Positions 22,486-23,489 of a stretch of DNA of 23,489 bases are shown here, one piece after another; the stretch's first letter is position 1; each line of letters starts with the position of its first letter. Both the position numbers and the translations under genes were made by a program. Origin of the DNA: JBBRGG01 sp038240875 (GTDB taxonomy: Bacteria > Planctomycetota > Phycisphaerae > Phycisphaerales > UBA1924); the NCBI GenBank assembly GCA_038240875.1, contig JBBRGG010000016.1, positions 1 to 23,489 of the forward strand, read 5' to 3'. The notes under the pieces are model-generated. The model did no database searches, was not told the DNA's origin, and was given only the letters and a program-made list of their open reading frames with translations.

Positions 22486-23489
22486 ATGCGCCGCACTATC
22501 CACAGCTCAGCCTTGTGTTTGATTGCAGCGAGCGCTGGGCTAGCTCACGCTGCTCCTTTGGCGGAAAATATAGTCGAGATTCCGCAGATGAGCAAGCTTC
22601 GCGTGGATACGTCTGGCCGCGTCTATGAAACGCCAATCGATGGCGTGCTGATCCCCGGCAATTACACGCAGCGCGACGGCTGCCCGCAGATTTCCAGCCA
22701 TACAAATACGAGCTTTGAAGGCGGCACGTACGCGGTGCAGGCTGGCTTTGCCCAGAACGAAGTTGCCGCAACGTCGTACACGCTCAGCCCCGCGAGCTTT
22801 CCAGCACGCTTGGCGTTGATGGAATTTGTTTTCGCGCAGCAGAACGCAATCGTCACGACGACCACTCAATACGTCGTGCAAATCTGGAATGGCTTGCCTA
22901 GCACAGGCACGCTCATCGGCGAGTTTGAGTCCGACCCTAGCGGCTTTCCGCTGCCCGATCTGATCATGGCCCCGGGTACGCGAGGCACCAACATTCAGGT
23001 CTCGGTTGACCCTTCGGATCCTGACCAGATCATCCTCTTCGGCGATAACCCCGCAACGCCCAACACCTTCTCTATCGGCATCAAGGTTGTATTGCACAAC
23101 ACCCAGACTGGCGACGGCTGCACCACTGCACCGCCAAGCAATCGCAATGCGTTCCCTGTCACCGACAACACGTCATCTTCGTGTGGCTTTGGATATTCTC
23201 AGCTCCAGCAGCCCACGCGCAACTGGCTCAATGGTGTCAACTGTGGCCCATCGGGTTGCCCGGCCAATGGCGGTTGGTCCACATTTAGCAACCTTGTACC
23301 CGACACAAACTTACTGGGCTTTTGCTTCCAAGGCTGCCGTCCGCGTGGCGATTGGGTGATTCGCGCGACGTGGGACCCGGTGAATTGCCCCGGCGTTCCT
23401 GGCGCGTGTTGCTTTGGCTCGACTGGATGCGTCGCGGTGTTGGACGCCGCGGGCTGCGTCCAAGCTGGTGGTACGTTCATCGGGCCGGG
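22486..23489 (+). CDS. Large secreted Cys-rich planctomycete protein, 3' end cut by the window edge
   Basis: Open from ATG 22486 (AGGAG 7 bases upstream) through 334 codons to the right edge. A signal peptide (MRRTIHSSALCLIAASAGLA, cut after about HAA) is followed by a beta-rich domain: YAVQAGFAQNEVAATSYTLS, MEFVFAQQNAIVTTTTQYVV and QIWNGLPSTGTLIGEF. A domain with paired cysteines comes next (NCGPSGCPANGGW, CFQGCRPRGDW). The last residues start a GACCFGSTGCVAVLDAAGCV motif followed by QAGGTFIGPG. Short modules of this GACC...C...C...GG type recur in planctomycete secreted proteins. The rest, possibly with a dockerin-like or PEP-CTERM ending, lies outside the window. Function unknown. Confidence 0.85.
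   Translation, partial: MRRTIHSSALCLIAASAGLAHAAPLAENIVEIPQMSKLRVDTSGRVYETPIDGVLIPGNYTQRDGCPQISSHTNTSFEGGTYAVQAGFAQNEVAATSYTLSPASFPARLALMEFVFAQQNAIVTTTTQYVVQIWNGLPSTGTLIGEFESDPSGFPLPDLIMAPGTRGTNIQVSVDPSDPDQIILFGDNPATPNTFSIGIKVVLHNTQTGDGCTTAPPSNRNAFPVTDNTSSSCGFGYSQLQQPTRNWLNGVNCGPSGCPANGGWSTFSNLVPDTNLLGFCFQGCRPRGDWVIRATWDPVNCPGVPGACCFGSTGCVAVLDAAGCVQAGGTFIGP

Overview
The window looks like chromosomal DNA of a planctomycete, most likely a member of the Phycisphaerae. The lineage markers are: a PEP-CTERM-type surface protein; a secreted protein ending in two Asp-rich, dockerin-like repeats of the kind common in Phycisphaerales; a prepilin-type protein with the motif FTLIELLVVIGIIALLIGILLPAL; two bactofilins; and secreted Cys-rich 'GACC...GCV' modules. 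Base composition is moderately GC-rich. This is inference from protein style, because there is no rRNA and no tRNA in the window.

Layout. 1-4556 (-): the 5' 1,518 codons of dnaE (replicative DNA polymerase III alpha), running off the left edge. 5053-5781 (-): PEP-CTERM protein. 6255-8006 (+): M3 oligoendopeptidase. 8458-9135 (+): secreted WGENIGW-repeat protein. 9380-9886 (-): cyclophilin. 10091-10546 (+): SRPBCC protein. 10570-12602 (-): three lipoproteins (coiled-coil type, BamE/SmpA-like, CpcT/CpeT-like). 12758-13909 (-): Old Yellow Enzyme. 14146-14919 (+): pseudopilin. 15030-15986 (+): membrane protein of unknown function. 16838-18759 (+): a bactofilin and a zinc-ribbon bactofilin. 19067-20245 (+): thiL. 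20553-22140 (-): exbB-like gene, a tiny membrane ORF and tsaE. 22486-end (+): large secreted protein, cut by the right edge.

The most unusual structure is inside dnaE. Between the PHP domain and the polymerase palm, the reading frame carries about 250 extra residues. These contain an IS200-like/RAYT (REP-associated tyrosine transposase) domain. It is flanked at DNA level by two inverted copies of a REP-like hairpin (CCGGCGG-loop-CCGCCGG followed by ACCACCCAAGGC). The whole unit of about 0.7 kb stays open in the dnaE frame. A further copy of the same REP sits in the repeat-rich gap between thiL and the exbB-like gene, so the family is dispersed. A second, shorter repeat-derived stretch also lies in frame in dnaE (about residues 925-956) and matches an intergenic repeat at 14926. 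The other notable gene is tsaE, which has a C-terminal YacG-like module that has lost three of its four zinc-binding cysteines.

Many other genes and gaps hold short in-phase tandem repeats (9, 12 or 15 bp), suggesting a genome prone to repeat expansion. Apart from the likely tsaE/small ORF/exbB and two-lipoprotein transcription units and the bactofilin pair, the genes appear to be separately transcribed housekeeping and envelope functions rather than one pathway.
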